64,000 nt of DNA from Gordionus sp. m RMFG-2023 (taxonomy: Eukaryota > Nematomorpha > Gordioida > Chordodea > Parachordodidae), in the NCBI RefSeq assembly GCF_954871325.1, contig NC_088777.1, forward strand, positions 27,443,366 to 27,507,365, in the 5' to 3' direction. Both the position numbers and the translations under genes were made by a program. Shown here one piece after another: positions 24,670-35,319 of this stretch (positions are counted from its first letter, which is position 1; the number at the start of each line of letters is the position of its first letter). The notes beneath the pieces are model-generated. The model searched no databases, had not been told where the DNA came from, and saw only the letters and a list, made by a program, of their open reading frames with translations.

Positions 24670-25132
24670 TATTTGATTGATACAATAAAAATTATAATAA
24701 ATGAATTAATGAAAAATTAATGTGAATAATTTTATATTTTAACCGTTTTACCCATAACAGCTTTACCCCTAGGTGACATATATTATAAATATCGTTATTG
24801 CGTGACTTCTAATATAGCTAAAGATGTCAGATAAATTTTATTTTATAGCTAATACATTAAGGAACATGTGTGCCAAATTTTGAATCCTGAGGATATGTAA
24901 ATTTTACTAAAAGCAAAATATACTAGAGAATGATTTTTATATTTTTTGGGTAAAAAACAGTTTTTTGACAAAATATATAAAACCAGGTAAGTTTTTTAAA
25001 AGATGAACATAGGTAAGAAATTAGATATAAAAATACATCTTCACACCAAATTTAAGGTCTTTATACTCAATGGTTAAAAAGTTATTCGCGTTAACATTGT
25101 TACCCCGTCAATCGCTTTACCCCGGTCTCCCC

Positions 25133-25435
25133 TACTTTATAGCGAATACATTTTAGCGAAACTTTGATCGCGAACTCGTTATAGCCGATTTATTTCCGCG
25201 AAACCTTAACCGCGAATACTTTATAGCGAATACATTTTAGCGAAACTTTGATCGCGAATTTATTTCCGCGAAACCTAAACCGCGAATACTTTAGAGCGAA
25301 TACATTTTAGCGAAACTTTGATCGCAAACTCGTTATAGCGAAACTTTAATCGCGAACCCTTTATAGGGAATTTTCTACAGAATGTATTTGCGCGAAATTA
25401 TTATAGCGAGCGCATGACCGCGAAAATTGCGAATT
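25133..25435. repeat. 14-bp-period GCGAA repeat array, right part
   Basis: Continuation of the array beyond the pogo-like element. Here the 14-bp period is almost perfect over more than 15 units (TACTTTATAGCGAA, TACATTTTAGCGAA, ACTTTGATCGCGAA, TTTATTTCCGCGAA). A higher-order repeat is visible: the same series of four or five different units recurs two or three times. Confidence 0.88.
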
Positions 25436-28128
25436 CATTTATTTAAGTGAAATTGATATATTCAATACCATTTTACCACCTGAAGTTTCTTAAATCATAA
25501 ACGCGAATGTTTTAAGAATATTTTATTACGTATTCTTTATTTAGTAAGCATGTAACCTTTATCTGATGTGATAGAAAATATATTAGTCTTTCTGGTCTCA
25601 CTCACTCATGGTTGTAAGTATGGAGGGGATATTTTGGGTTAAATTTTTACCAGAATAAGTTAGCCCCCCCCATCAACATAAAATTTTAAAGTGTGCTTTA
25701 TGTCATTTAAAGTAAATTTTCTGAAATACTTTTTTTTAAATCTTATACTGAAAGCTTTATTGACTTTCTCAGATTATTTTTAAAAATTATAAAAGATTTT
25801 ACTGATAATTAATGGCATCTAATTATAATTTTTAGATAATGCACATCGATATAACTTTCTGATATAATAGTAACTAATTCATTTGAATATTTTGACCTCT
25901 CCTTTTTCTTCTTTTCGCATTTTAACAAATAGAAATAACTGCAAAATTATTATTAATCAAAAAAAAATTCAAAATATTCTATTGGATAACATAAATTTGT
26001 AATATTTATGAAGAATAAATTATGGAAATAAATCATTAGATCTTCATTTGTTTTAGTTTTTTATTTTTGCTGATTTCACAGTCAAACTAAATATAAAAAA
26101 TTAAAAAACGTAAAATAGTTTTCACCATTTTTTAAAAATATTACCAGTTCAATTTAAATCACAGCGTTTTTATGAAAACAACGCTAAACGCTTCTACTCA
26201 ATTTGTAAGCACTTTTACTCATTTTTTCTAATAAAATGGAATTAAAATAAATCAGGATTTTTTGAAAATAAATAGAAAATGTCCAAATCAAGAAAATAAC
26301 GATATTCCAATATCGGGAAACCGGGGCAAAATGGGTTAAGTGTTTATTTATTTACTCTTACATATTTTACCACGACAAGGGTGGGGGGGGGGGCGTGTTA
26401 AAAACATTTAATTTTGAGAAGAGTATTTAAATGAAGGATAATAAAAAATAATTATAAAAAGTGGCTATGATTTTAATTCTGAGATTAAATAGGTGTCTTA
26501 TTCAATTTTCTCATTTTGTAAATTGCAAAAATATTAACAAAATAAGAAAAATTGCCAAATTTGGCATTATTGATGATAGAATGGAAAATAGCTGGTTTGC
26601 GCTAATATTTATAAATTCTACACACAAAAAGGTAACCGTACTATAAGACAAATAAAATCTATATCACCCATTAAAGCGTAAAATCAACCAAATTTCTGGA
26701 AGTATTAAATCTGAAACTTAAATCAATAATTGAAATTTATTAAATTGATTCTTCAATTCGTTTGGTAGATAGTTTTTACTGACAAAATAAGATAAAATTG
26801 CCAAGATTGGCAACATGCGAAAACAAACAAATATTATTGGGTGAGCTCATACCATATGAAATTCCAGATTAGTACTTACTATTCCATCAATCACTTTCCA
26901 GTCAATAAACAAAAACTAGTTTTAATAAGCGAAATAGACAATAGCACACCTTTAAGTATGAACCAAAAAGTTATTAAAATTTCAAAATTTGAATCAAATT
27001 TAAGATTGAACAAAGAATCTAAAGAAAGCAATATAAAAAAAATTAAATGAAATATCTTAAAAAAATATTACTTTCATTATTTACAAAATCAACTTTTTTC
27101 ATATTTCAAAATATGAAGATTTTAAAATAAAAGGCTAACTCGATATTTTAGCCAAAAGAAAATTAAGCTTGGAAACTTTTCCGACAGATGACATAACTTG
27201 CGGCAACTTTGGAAAATAAAATATGGATTGGTTATGGTAAAATTTAAAACCATTTAGAATAGCTAAATTTTTTTCATCAAGCGAATGGGTTGAGCTATTG
27301 TTTAATAACGTAATATTAAGTGCGCTTAACCTCTCCGAGAAGCGTTCCGTTTTATAATAATAATTTATAAAAAAATTGTGAAAATGGATTATAAAATAAA
27401 ATGATGTTATTGTTTATTCCTAGATTTGTTTTTTATGTTCTTTTTTAAATAAGAATTTTCTGAGATAATTATATTTAGAGTATGGAAGGAGTTTTATCAA
27501 TTTAAAAGAAAGTTGTCATTAATCATATTTCCCAGTGAGGGAGGTTTAGCCCTTCCCCCTTGTCTACGCCACTGGTCAGAACACTTATTTAAAAAAGATT
27601 TTATAAACTAAAATCCAAGCTGATAATGGTTATTCTTACAATATTCTCCATAATTAATAATAAATCGTTTATAATTACATAACATTTTAATTATTTCATC
27701 TAAAACCGCATACAATTAAAATAAAGCCTAGCGAAAAATGATTTTAAAATTATTGGTGGATGTTTTAGAGAAAATAACTCAAAATGCCTATAACCTATAA
27801 GTTCTTTGTAATTAGTGAAAGATAAGACATCTCATATATATTTCTTACTTAAATTTCTTAAATCTAGTTTTAATAAAAAAAATTTAGATATATCATTATT
27901 CAGCAAGATTTTTTAATTTTTAATGCCACTCTTCGCGAGAGAAATTTAATATTTACGTAGTAAAAAAAAATATAATTAAAAAAATGATGTATTGTAATTT
28001 TATTTTTATTATTCATGACATGAAGCCACCCAAACTCAATTACATTGTTATCAAATCAAATGAGAATATAGTATATTTAAAAAAAGTTAACCAAATGCCA
28101 ATATTTAAATAATTATGAACCTTAAGGA
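25436..28128. other. AT-rich DNA with scattered transposon ends
   Basis: No gene is supported; the frames at 26461-26646 and 26841-27050 are low-complexity. ATCGGGAAACCGGGGCAAAA near 26312-26331 resembles the pogo-like terminus at 22960 and may be one end of a relative. TTGTCTACGCCACTG near 27562-27576 looks like an hAT-type end. A G run lies near 26383. No second ends were matched. Confidence 0.4.
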
Positions 28129-28136
28129 ATTTTAGA

Positions 28137-28980
28137 CAGGGATCCAAACCGAACCTGAACTGAACCGTTAAACCGTTAAAAACCGGTATTTTTTATTGAA
28201 CCTGAACCGAACCTAAACCGCTAAAAAAAATTCTAGCCGAACCTGAACCGAACCGATAAAATGCCTATGAACCGGTTCGAGACTCATGATTTTATGCTTA
28301 TAAAATAATATGTAAGTTATTATTAGTATAATTGAAAAAATTTCAATTATATTCTAATTATTTTAAAGATTATCATGAATCACGTTTGATTGATAAGTGT
28401 CGATAATAATTTTTATAAACTTTAGTAAATTGTCATTTAACAACATTTTCCTCTAAGCTTATAAATTATAAGGCTTAGAGAAAAATTAAATCCAAAATAT
28501 TATTATAAATCACATATCAAATCTGATATCATATTGGCAGTGCATGCTACCAGAGTTAGTGTGGACTATGGAAAGATGTTTTTCAACAATTAAATTTATA
28601 AGCTATCTCCTTATAGATGTAATTTGAGAGGAACGAATTTTGAAAATATATTAATTCTGTGGCTTAATAAAAAAAATTTAAGTAAAAAAAGTAAAATATT
28701 GTTCATATTAAAATTAATCATTGATATTTATTTTTATATTTATAAATTAAATTTTATTTTATAATGTGCAATTAAAATAAAAGGTAGGTTTTATACATGT
28801 ATTTTTTTAAATTAATGATAAAATAAAAAAATATTTTCCCTATACATAATTCGAATGTAGGTTTGAATACAAAAGTGTTCAAACCGGTATTTTTACGAAC
28901 CGAACCTGAACCTTGAACCGTTATTTTTATCCGAACCTGAACCCGAACTGAACCGATATTCGTTTCGGTTTGGATCCCTG
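28137..28980. mobile_element. Small hAT element with ACCGAACC words
   Basis: Termini CAGGGATCCAAACCGAA and TTCGGTTTGGATCCCTG are perfect inverses, and the 8-bp sequence ATTTTAGA is duplicated at 28129-28136 and 28981-28988. That is the classical hAT signature. Both ends are packed with CCGAACCTGAACCG-type words. The 844-bp element keeps only a scrap of transposase. Confidence 0.92.
28545..28680 (+). pseudogene. hAT dimerisation-domain scrap
   Basis: After one frame change the plus strand reads TMERCFSTIKFIS, the (S)xERxFS dimerisation motif of hAT transposases, and then ENILILWLNKKNL near the end. It is the only coding trace within this small hAT; the remainder of the transposase is deleted. 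Confidence 0.55.
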
Positions 28981-29122
28981 ATTTTAGAGCTATAATATAA
29001 CAAAATTAATTCAACCAATTTTTTCCCAAATTTTTATAGTAAGGTCAATATCGTAACTTGAACTTCAAACTCATTGGAGTGCAGGGACATTTACTTAGAG
29101 CATCATTGAAATTAGAGGGGGG

Positions 29123-29345
29123 TAGTGTTGTTAAACGGCTCGTTTTGAGCCGATTTTTAAAAACGGCTAACTCAATATTTTATCCATATAAATATTACGC
29201 AAGCCTGAAGATTTTGCTCATAGAAGGAACAAAAGTCTAGTCATATATTATTGAAATCTCGAGGATTAGGCAATATTTTTCTGGCTAAATTATTGAGCTA
29301 GCCGTTTTAAAAAATCGGCTCAAAACGAGCCGTTTAACAACACTA
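29123..29345. mobile_element. MITE with 46-bp-class inverted repeats
   Basis: Ends start TAGTGTTGTTAAACGGCTCG and are inverted almost perfectly for more than 40 bp, including an internal hairpin (CGGCTCGTTTTGAGCCG). The 8-bp target duplication GAGGGGGG lies at 29115-29122 and 29346-29353. An 8-bp duplication suggests mobilisation by a hAT-type transposase. The 223-bp element has no coding. Relatives lie at 4596-4803 and around 44.2-45.0 kb. Confidence 0.88.
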
Positions 29346-29353
29346 GAGGGGGG

Positions 29354-29684
29354 TAGTTATTTATGAAATAATTATCATTATTTGAATAAAATTGGAAAGT
29401 GATGAATGGTATTTTCTTTTTTTAATTATTTATATTTGGTAGGAGGTTAAATGTTTTGAGAGGGTTGATATTATTTATAGACGGGTATACAAGCCCCTGT
29501 TAAAGTGATTACATTATATTCTCCACAGTCCTTTTCTTAAGTTAAAATAGGAAATGGTATAGCAAGTATTATCTTTTTTTAATAGATCCCTTTAGATTGA
29601 TTTTCGAAATCAGAAACAATTGTTACTATTCTCGCATGTAGATTTCGATATTTTTTTCTCAGGGTAGAGGGTGTTCCACGAGAA
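29354..29684. other. Short AT-rich gap before the MULE
   Basis: Nothing coding is seen. The MULE terminal repeat could lie here but was not recognised. Confidence 0.4.
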
Positions 29685-30871
29685 TTATATTGAGCAATTT
29701 AACTCTGTCAACCCTTGTTGTTTTTTTAAGCCTAGAATATAAATTATAAAGTTTATTAGTAAATCTTTATACTTTTTAAATCTTTTTAAAATATAGATAT
29801 AGAGATAACTTGATATAAATTTCCACATGTTTGGATGGTGACTTGTTAGGAGGGAACTGAAACATCTATGCCACCCTTCAACGGCGTTGTTGGTTTTCGC
29901 TTCCCCGTTCAGAGTTGATTGGTAACAGTATAGTTCAATATTAAACAAAGCAGGTAGTCTGCCTCTTCCAAACGTTTTATCAATGTAAGCTTTTTCAAAA
30001 GTTTCAATTAGAGGCTGAAGTAACAATTGATCATTAGAATAAAATTCGGAGTTTATTAGTAATTCAAATGTTTCAACTACATTTAATGGTGGCACAAATG
30101 CCAAGCAAACCATCATTCTAAGTTGTATATTAAATTCCACATCTGTTTTATATTTCTGAATATTTTTGAATGTTTGGCCAAAAGGATTGGCCAAAATGGA
30201 ATAACAACATTTGTGTTGTAAACTGGGAAACACTTCATTGAAAGCTTTTACACTGGCCATTTCAAAATCCGTCATAATATTTTTTGGAGTTGATATTAAG
30301 TTGTTACTTATAATAGTAAATATTTTTTTATATGTTTCATAATCCTTTTTATTGGTCAATATATATATGAGAGGTAAAACATTATTATTTTTAATCCCAT
30401 GAATTGTATAAATTTGCGTAAATAAAGGTGGCGACGATTTAAATATACCATCAGAAAACCAATGTTCACATGAAGCTAAGAAGTCCAAATTTTTTCTTGT
30501 TCCAAATATGATAACACGGTCGGGAACTTAGCACACATGATAAATAAATAAGCAATTATAATAAAGTGTTTCTTATCGGGCAGCTTATCGTAATAAAAAT
30601 AAAGGATTTCGTTATACTTTTTCAAAAAATTTATAGAAAATCTTACCGGACCATCATCATGAAGTATGAAATCCTCATACTTATCTGTAATTGAATATTC
30701 ATGCGAAATTACCAGCTCGATAAGGCTGCTAGGATTCGGAGGTGCAAAACTGTTTGAACTCCGCGTTCGTTGAATTATACGTTTCATAAGATTCGGTGAT
30801 GGTAGTGCCATTGATATGGAATCACTTAATTGAGATACGTGTTTCGCCATAATAAAGTTTGGAGTTTCCAT
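29685..30871 (-). pseudogene. MULE transposase (Mutator-like, animal type)
   Basis: The downstream frame (29685-30488, 267 residues) reads DFLASCEHWFSDGIFKSSPP, FTQIYTIHGI, DFEMASVKAFNEVFP and NAVEGWHRCFSSLL. This is the MULE transposase core, with its catalytic D in WFSDG, the second in TDFEMA and the E in NAVEGWH. The upstream frame (30476-30871) supplies the preceding region ending ILHDDGP. Between them lies a candidate 120-bp intron (30527-30646: GTAAGA...CTAAG), after which DRVIIFGTRKNLDFLAS continues; exact joining leaves the two frames one base apart, so either the gene is decayed or the splice site differs. The FLYWCH finger usual in this family is not seen, and no terminal inverted repeats were found. 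Confidence 0.78.
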
Positions 30872-32179
30872 AGTATTATTCTAAGTTTCATTCTTAATTG
30901 AATTGATTATTTTCTTGATTTCCATTTCAATTGGATTTTCTGGATGATTGTTTATTTCTTTATTATCTTTTATCTTATCATTTTTTTTGTAAGTCATACA
31001 GGACATTTAAATATATCTTGGTTAAGGCATCTTGTAATAGTTTGTATCTGAGACTACTTTATCCAGGTGGAACAAATAATTTTTAAAGGTTAAGATCTCC
31101 TTATTTTTGCTTGATAACATATTTTATAAGACTCCGAAATAAAGCCAAGGGAATGGCACCAGCCAGACGAAAAAAATTTTTTTTTTAAATTTCAGCAATA
31201 CTTTTTTTTAATAGTTATAATTTATCAAATATGTCATTAATTATTTGTTAATTTTAAATATAGCTATTTTTTTTATTATATTTCAAAATTATTTAAGCTT
31301 CAATAAGAACCCATATCAAAATATTATATTTAAATTAATTGAGATTCATGCCGAGATATTATACTAAAATTATCACGCCCCCCCCCCGACTCTCTCCCCT
31401 ATATTAAAAAGTGTGACGAGTAACAATGTAACCCATCCCTTTATTAGCTTTCATTGAGACTCCGATATATTATTTTATAAATATTTTATTCTCCCCCAAC
31501 CAGACTCAGACTTGAAACAAAGTGACTTTAAATTAAATAATAAAAATTTAATCAGTTTTAATTTATTACTCTATCAAGATTTATTTCAGAGTAAGCTTTT
31601 ACAACTCCCCCCGACATCCTTCTCCCCCCCCCCCAAAAAAAAAATAATTTCCCTATAGATTAGCTAGATCAAAGAACATAGATGGATAATCAAAAAAATA
31701 TGTTATTCGCTTTCATTTGATGTCCTTTTCCGATATTTCTTGTAATACGACGAATTACATATTGGCTTAAAGTTTCAGAATTAGTACTTGCCAAAGTTTT
31801 GGAAACTTTATGGTTAATGCTACGTCTTAATATATGATTTATATTCCTATTAAATTTTTTGAAAATATAATTAATATTTTATATCTAAATAAACAGAAAA
31901 GATAAAAAGATATCTATAAAGATCGTAAAATAATAAGATTAAAAAATATTTTGAATTGGGGAAATCCCTTATTTCACTAAGATGTAATTTATTTGAGAAT
32001 TGCCATTCAAAATTCTGTTGTAGATTTTTCAGCTACTCTGTTTATGATTAGTGACTGCCAAAACCACGGTTGTGCATTTGACCGGTCAAATATGATTAAA
32101 ATCAAAAATATTTTTTTATATTGAATATCATCATTTTCTTTAATATTTTTTAATCGATTTTCTTGTTGTCTAAATCTTC
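30872..32179. other. Intergenic DNA with C runs
   Basis: AT-rich, with pyrimidine-rich runs near 31378-31388 and 31623-31636 next to phrases such as AGACTCCGA that recur near 31125, 31460 and 31505. No gene family is recognised. The stretch 31690-31830 is slightly richer in G+C. Confidence 0.35.
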
Positions 32180-32480
32180 AATCGATTTCTGTTTTATTAA
32201 GATTATTGACACAAATTGACCAATTTCTTTCTGAAGAAGAAATAGATCTAGGAATTGTTAGTAAAATGCCACTTCTCTTAATGGCAATGGTGATCATCCA
32301 CTGCTTGAGATTGGAATCTGATTGCTTCTTATGGAAGTTACTGCTTTTTCCATGATATTCTATTAAACATGCCTCTTTTATTTCTGAAATTTATGATATA
32401 ACTTGAAATATTTTGATCACCACCCTGTATGCCTAATCCTTTTATTATATTACATACATCTTTAATAGGAACTCAATAAA
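32180..32480 (-). pseudogene. Decayed hAT transposase C terminus
   Basis: The minus strand reads GILLTIPRSISSSERNWS followed by NNLNKTEID, matching the hAT dimerisation motif (IPASSASSERNWS...). Upstream bases give poorly preserved text. The copy is old and no termini are recognised. Confidence 0.6.
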
Positions 32481-32522
32481 TAGCAGCATTGTGATTGTCG
32501 TAAATTATAATATTTTTTTTAT

Positions 32523-32732
32523 ATAGTTGAAATGTCAATCATTTCAACTTAGATTTTGGTGATATTTATTTATCGTTTTTGATAAAAAATGATTTTTATA
32601 GATCATTAAATTTTTTTTATGAAAATTATAGTTGAAATGTCAATCATTTCAACTTAGATTTTGGTGATATTTATTTATCGTTTTTGATAAAAAATGATTT
32701 TTATTGATCATTAAATTTTTTTTATGAAAATT
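32523..32732. repeat. Perfect tandem duplication of 105 bp
   Basis: Two nearly identical copies abut, 32523-32627 and 32628-32732, each starting ATAGTTGAAATGTCAATCAT. Each holds the inverted repeat GTTGAAATG-TCAAT-CATTTCAAC. The pair lies just upstream of a TATA-like GGGGTATAAAAG near 32800 that precedes the gypsy copy 2 leader. Confidence 0.85.
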
Positions 32733-32763
32733 ATTAATTTTTTTTTTATGAAAAACTTATTGA

Positions 32764-34715
32764 AATGGATTAAATTTTTTTGATGATATTAAAGAAAAAA
32801 GGGGTATAAAAGAACCCATACGTTTCTTTGCGATTTTTGTAATTTGAATAAGTTATTTCTATATTTAGATCTTTGCCAGTTTGGATTGTCTGCTCAATTT
32901 TGATAGTTATTTTTATTTAGTATTTCTAGTTTGTCATTTCATTTCTATTTCTGTTTTTTTTATTTAATTTCGTCTTTTTTAACAGTTGTTGACCGTGACT
33001 ACAGGATAGTCTTGATACCAAGGTTATTCGTTATTATAAGGTAAAAACAATATTTTTATTTTATATTTTGTATCTCTCCTCAGGACACAACGCAATCACA
33101 TTTTTGTTTAAATTTTTTTGGAAATTTAATTAATTTAAAAAAATAGTTTAAAAAAAAACGTATTTTTAAATATTCTAAAATTACTTATTTACCTAAAGTG
33201 ATATAAATTTTCCATATAATGAGATGGGCTTTATGTTTAATTTTGATATTGAGCCTAGCTTATTTAACAAAATTTCGGAGTATCCGAGTATAACTTATCA
33301 AAATTTGTATCAAATGGTTGATAAATTTGATGTAAATAATGCATTAGTGACAATTTTATTATTGATCATAATATACGGGTTATCTATTATAATAAATTTT
33401 TGTTTGGAAAATGTACTCTGGTTGCGACCAAAGTATATGGTAATTGGAAAAGAGACACTCCGGTGTCGGCTGATTGTTGGAAAAAAATTTCGGTCTTGGA
33501 AAGTAATTTAAATGTGGTTTTAAATGAAATCAAGAACGGCAGACCAGAAATGGTAGAAACTTTGGAATGTAATAACGATGATCGTTTGGATATTGTGGAG
33601 AGATCTGTAGTTATCCTCCGAGAATTGAAAGAAATAAAAGAAGTGATTAAGATTATATATCAAGATATAAATAAATTGGTTATTGCGAATAGTAATGGTA
33701 ATAAAGGCTAAATATGTGGTCCGATATGGTCAAATGGAAAAAATATCTCTGTTGAAGAAAATGGTTTTTCTGGTAATAAGAAAATCTTAGAAGATTTGAA
33801 ATGTACCCACTGTGGGTATAGGGGCCACAAGGTAGAGACCTGTGTGGTCAAAGAATAAAATTTTCGTGAGGGTTTTCAGTTAAAGAAATTGACATTAGAA
33901 AATTCTTATGTTATAAAAATTTCTGGTATCAACACAAATAAATTGGAGGTGCCACAATCGAATTATGGTAAATCCCGTTTGTGCTTTAAATGTAACAAAT
34001 TGGGACATGTAGCCATAAATTGTACCAAAAATTGACTATATGATTGCAGGTGTAATCATATAGTAAGTAAGAGATCGGGAGGTAGAAATAATAATAAAAT
34101 AAATAACCATGCTGAAATGATAAATGAATCTCGTAAAAGCCGTGGTTTTAACAGAAATATTTTTTATCCTGATGATAAAAATAAAAATAATGAAGATCCT
34201 AATAATTTAAATGGAAGAAATATCATAAGGGTATTGTTAAATATTCCAATAAAAGGGATGTTAATACTTTCAGATGGGAAAAATATCCCAGTTATATTGC
34301 AAAAAAATATATGAATATTGTTAATGAACCACTAAATTCCGAGTTGAATTTATGTTCAAATGGGAATTCTCATGAAACTGATGTTTCAAATGAGATTAAT
34401 ATTGATCAGTCAATTAAAACATATGAGATTTTAATGACTGAGAGATGTCGAACCTTGTCCTTGTCCAAGAGTTACTGTAAGGGTTGACTCGAGGAACATC
34501 GACATGTTGTTCGACACAGGGGCTAGCATTTCCATAATGTCTAGAAAAAATTATTATAAGTATTGGCCTGGGGGTAAACTTGAAAAAGAATCTATGTGTG
34601 TCAGACAATTTGATGGGTCTGAAATTGTAGTTTTGGGAAAAACTAAGTTGGGAGTAATTCTCCATGATACCACATTTTTCCTAGATTTATGGGTAGTAAA
34701 GAAAGATGTGGAAAC
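32764..34715 (+). mobile_element. Ty3/gypsy fossil copy 2, 5' part
   Basis: It covers a likely LTR portion with GGGGTATAAAAG (about 32800), a worn primer-binding region (about 32985-33010), leader (AAGGTAAAA at 33038-33046, GACACAACGC at about 33083), a gag-like region with membrane segment and two zinc knuckles (33220-34035), and the protease region (LFDTGASISIMS, about 34507). Element A inserted at 34715, and about 150 bp of copy 2 follow element A from 42026. The rest of pol is absent. Several breaks; older than A. Confidence 0.88.
34033..34063 (+). other. Conserved hairpin at gag end, copy 2
   Basis: Stem CTATATGAT / ATCATATAG with loop TGCAGGTGTA directly after the gag terminator. The stem is identical to those in the other three copies although the loop has changed. 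Confidence 0.8.
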
Positions 34716-35119
34716 TTTTTAAGTATTAAATACAAAAAGAATAAGAAGAATAAGCCTTTAATAATTCCTGAATATGTTATCCGAATTTTACACTCTTTAA
34801 AAACTTTATTTCATACTCATAAAAACAAAAGTTACAAATTTTTTCAATGAATTAATCTTTACAAAATAAAAACTAAAATTATATAATTATTATTTCTTCT
34901 TTTTTTTATAAATTTAACAAAAATTCTTCAATTAATTCTTTTACAAAAAAAATAATATATTATCTTTTTTAAAAAAATATATTATCATAATATTTATTAT
35001 CTTTTTACATTACATAATAATAACTCTTTTTTTTTACCAATCAGATGTCTATAATTCATCTGATTGACATTTGGAGCTTATCTATATATATATATATCTA
35101 TTTTTTACATACTAAGACA
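34716..35119 (-). repeat. 3' LTR of element A
   Basis: 404 bp; in element orientation it starts TGTCTTAGTATG and ends ATACTTAAAAA. The end is unusual in lacking the canonical CA. It is AT-rich with a TATATATATA run near the start. It matches the 5' LTR closely. Confidence 0.93.
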
Positions 35120-35145
35120 TGTCACCCCTTTATGGGTCAGTGACA
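35120..35145 (-). promoter_or_regulatory. Polypurine tract of element A in a hairpin
   Basis: In element orientation AAAGGGG lies just before the 3' LTR. TGTCAC and GTGACA (plus-strand reading) enclose it as a 6-bp stem with a 14-base loop. Element B has the same layout with one base pair exchanged. Confidence 0.65.
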
Positions 35146-35319
35146 CTCCTTTAACAAAAACGATGGCGATAATATAAAACAGATTTTACAAAAATTATTA
35201 TACGACAATAAGAAATTTTTATAAGCAATTACTATACTACAATAAAAATCTTTATAAGAAATTACTATACTACAATAATAATAAAAAAATTTTACACCTT
35301 CTTTCATTCGCTATCTGAG

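Larger units (their letters stand above)
22960..25132 (-). mobile_element. pogo-like (Tc1/mariner superfamily) element, core lost
   Basis: Terminal inverted repeats begin GGGGAGACCGGGGTAAA and match at 21 of the first 22 positions. A TA dinucleotide flanks both ends (22958-22959 and 25133-25134), the hallmark of Tc1/mariner insertion. The 2173-bp element carries the N-terminal DNA-binding part of a pogo/Tigger transposase and a C-terminal PHD-like finger. The catalytic DDE region between them is absent, and a minisatellite occupies that place. It is therefore non-autonomous. It lies inside the 14-bp repeat array. Confidence 0.88.

Noticed and set aside
22815-25435. Possible CRISPR-like array
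   Set aside because: The constant part is only five bases and the period is 14 bp; the surrounding genome is eukaryotic. It is a minisatellite-like element.
34414-34665. 83-residue minus-strand frame over gypsy copy 2
   Set aside because: Antisense shadow of the protease region.
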